A DNA stretch of 6,891 bases from Verrucomicrobiota bacterium (GTDB taxonomy: Bacteria; Verrucomicrobiota; Verrucomicrobiia; Verrucomicrobiales; Akkermansiaceae). Shown here one piece after another: positions 5,501 through 6,891 of the stretch. Position 1 is the stretch's first letter; every line of letters starts with the position of its first letter. Location of the stretch: contig WBXE01000125.1 of assembly GCA_008932955.1 (NCBI GenBank), forward strand, positions 1 through 6,891, read 5' to 3'. The notes beneath the pieces are model-generated. The model was not told the origin of the DNA, did no database searches, and was given only the letters and a program-made list of their open reading frames with translations. The translations under genes were made by a program, and so were the position numbers.

Positions 5501-6891
5501 GTCATTCAGCTATTTGTTATCTCGTCGGCGCCGGCCCCGGCGATCTTGGTCTTGTCACTCTCCGCGCCAAAGAGTGCATCGAACTGGCCGATGTGCTCGT
5601 TTACGATGCGCTCAGCAGCCCCGAACTTCTGCGCTGGACCAAACCCGCTTGCGAAAAAATCTATGTTGGCAAGCGCGCCAAGGATCACGCCCTGCCGCAG
5701 GACCAAATCAACGCCCTCATTGTTGAAAAGTCCAAGGCTGGCAAATCGGTGGTGCGCCTCAAAGGCGGCGACCCGATGATCTTTGGTCGGGGCGGCGAGG
5801 AAGCCGCTGAGTTGGCTGCCGCCGGCGTGCCCTTCGAGATTGTCCCGGGCATCAGCTCGGCCATCGCCGGGCCGGCCTATGCGGGCATCCCGGTGACCCA
5901 TCGCAATCACTGCACCCAGCTCACCATTTTCACCGGCCACGAAGATCCCACCAAAGACTTCAGTTCTATCGACTACGCCCAACTCGCCGTGGCTCCTGGG
6001 ACCAAGGTCTTTCTGATGGGGGTTTCCCGCTTGCGCGAAATCGCCGCCGCTTTTGTTGCCAACGGCGCCGACCCCAGCACCCCCATCGCCCTGACCCGCT
6101 GGGCCACCACCGCCAGACAATCCACCATCGAGGGCAGCCTCGCCACCATCGCCGATATCGCCGACAAGGCCAAGTTCGAGTCCCCGGCGGTGGCCGTCAT
6201 CGGTGGCGTGGTCACCGAACGCAAAAAGATCAATTGGTTTGAAAAGCGCCCATTGTTTGGCAAGCGCATCGTGGTCACCCGCACCCGCGAGCAGGCCGGC
6301 GAACTGAGCAAAGCCCTCCGCGACCTCGGGGCCGATGTCATCGAATTGCCGACCATCCGCATCGCCCCACCCGAAGATCATCTCGGCTTCGCGGAAATGG
6401 TCACCACCGCCCATGAATATGACTGGCTCGTGTTCAGCAGCCCCAATGGCGTCGAGCATTTCTTCGATGCCTTCTACGCCGCTTACGAAGACGCCCGCAG
6501 CCTCGGCCACCCACGCATCGCCGCTATCGGCAATGGCACCGCCCAAAAAATCCGCGACTACCGCTTCGGCGTCGATCTCATCCCCGAGCGCTTCGTCGCC
6601 GAGGGCCTCATCGAGGCATTTAAAAAACAAAACGTCGAAAATCTAACCATGCTGTGGGTGAAGGCAGCCGAATCCCGCGACATCATCGGCGATGGCCTTG
6701 CCGCCCTCGGTGCCATTGTCGATGAGTGCATCGCCTATCGCACCATCCCTGAAACCGAGGATATCACGGGTGCCCGCGCCAGCCTCGCCGAACATGGCGC
6801 CGACCTCATCACGTTCACCTCCGGCTCCACCGTCGAGCATTTCTTCAACCTCGGTCTCGACTGGCCGCAGGGCTGTGTCGCTGGCAGCATC
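5497..6891 (+). CDS. cobA-hemD: Fused uroporphyrinogen-III C-methyltransferase / uroporphyrinogen-III synthase, 3' end missing
   Basis: An uninterrupted frame from ATG 5497 runs 465 codons to the window edge. Residues about 6-245 are a SUMT (CobA/CysG-type) domain. It has GAGPGDLGLVTLRA at 11-24, DVLVYDAL at 32-39, VVRLKGGDPMIFGRGGEE at 85-102, VPGISSA at 116-122, IPVTHR at 131-136 and FTGHE at 145-149. This domain methylates uroporphyrinogen III at C2 and C7 with SAM to give precorrin-2, for siroheme or cobalamin. Residues from about 254 form a HemD domain, which cyclises hydroxymethylbilane with ring-D inversion. It has GKRIVVTRTREQAGEL, the YDWLVFSSPNGVEHFF block at 308-323, AAIGNGTA near 342-349 and LITFTSGSTVEHFF at 437-450. 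The frame stops at VAGSI, just where the conserved IG-T motif should follow; I estimate 40-50 residues are missing. The start overlaps the hemC stop by 4 nt (ATGA). Both domains keep their signature motifs, so both are probably active. Confidence 0.95.
   Translation, partial: MSHSAICYLVGAGPGDLGLVTLRAKECIELADVLVYDALSSPELLRWTKPACEKIYVGKRAKDHALPQDQINALIVEKSKAGKSVVRLKGGDPMIFGRGGEEAAELAAAGVPFEIVPGISSAIAGPAYAGIPVTHRNHCTQLTIFTGHEDPTKDFSSIDYAQLAVAPGTKVFLMGVSRLREIAAAFVANGADPSTPIALTRWATTARQSTIEGSLATIADIADKAKFESPAVAVIGGVVTERKKINWFEKRPLFGKRIVVTRTREQAGELSKALRDLGADVIELPTIRIAPPEDHLGFAEMVTTAHEYDWLVFSSPNGVEHFFDAFYAAYEDARSLGHPRIAAIGNGTAQKIRDYRFGVDLIPERFVAEGLIEAFKKQNVENLTMLWVKAAESRDIIGDGLAALGAIVDECIAYRTIPETEDITGARASLAEHGADLITFTSGSTVEHFFNLGLDWPQGCVAGSI

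Noticed and set aside
5506..6630. Long open frame on the minus strand (374 codons) opposite cobA-hemD
   Set aside because: Its translation is Gly/Ala/Asp-rich with no recognisable motif, and the plus strand carries an unmistakable SUMT-HemD protein. It is a codon-bias mirror in GC-rich DNA.

Overview
The window is GC-rich bacterial chromosome. Genes are packed closely, several share start and stop codons, and most starts lack a strong Shine-Dalgarno sequence. I suspect a member of the Verrucomicrobiota (PVC group). The reasons are the style of the sugar-isomerase N-terminus at the left edge, the gene order HemX/CcsA-like, hemA, hemC, cobA-hemD, and a glutamyl-tRNA reductase without its C-terminal dimerisation domain. 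This placement rests on recalled family resemblance, not on a search.

Left part (1-1446): the first 18 codons of a leftward gene that looks like a xylose-isomerase-type sugar phosphate isomerase/epimerase. A divergent intergenic gap of about 325 bp follows, then a rightward gene (382-1446) whose product looks like a galactose-mutarotase-fold protein. Inside this gene, at 511-547, lies a textbook-looking intrinsic-terminator shape: a GC-rich hairpin followed directly by a T run.

Middle (1483-2746): a leftward tRNA-dihydrouridine synthase gene (DusB type), convergent with the mutarotase-like gene across only 36 bp. Between dusB and the divergent heme operon is a 199-bp gap carrying a long, nearly perfect inverted repeat (2584-2627).

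Right part (2747-6891): a tightly coupled tetrapyrrole operon on the plus strand. It encodes a HemX/CcsA-like membrane protein, HemA, HemC, and a fused uroporphyrinogen-III methyltransferase/uroporphyrinogen-III synthase that runs off the right edge. The junctions are a 1-nt overlap (TAATG), a 1-nt gap, and a 4-nt overlap (ATGA). Together the enzymes take glutamyl-tRNA to glutamate-1-semialdehyde (HemA), porphobilinogen to hydroxymethylbilane (HemC), hydroxymethylbilane to uroporphyrinogen III (HemD domain), and uroporphyrinogen III to precorrin-2 (CobA domain, toward siroheme or B12). Use of HemA means the C5 route to 5-aminolevulinate. hemL and hemB are not in the window.

I found no RNA genes, CRISPR arrays, insertion sequences or clear phage genes. 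This is mainly a housekeeping region. The less ordinary points are the short HemA, the dyad between dusB and the heme operon, and the terminator-like element inside the mutarotase-like gene.
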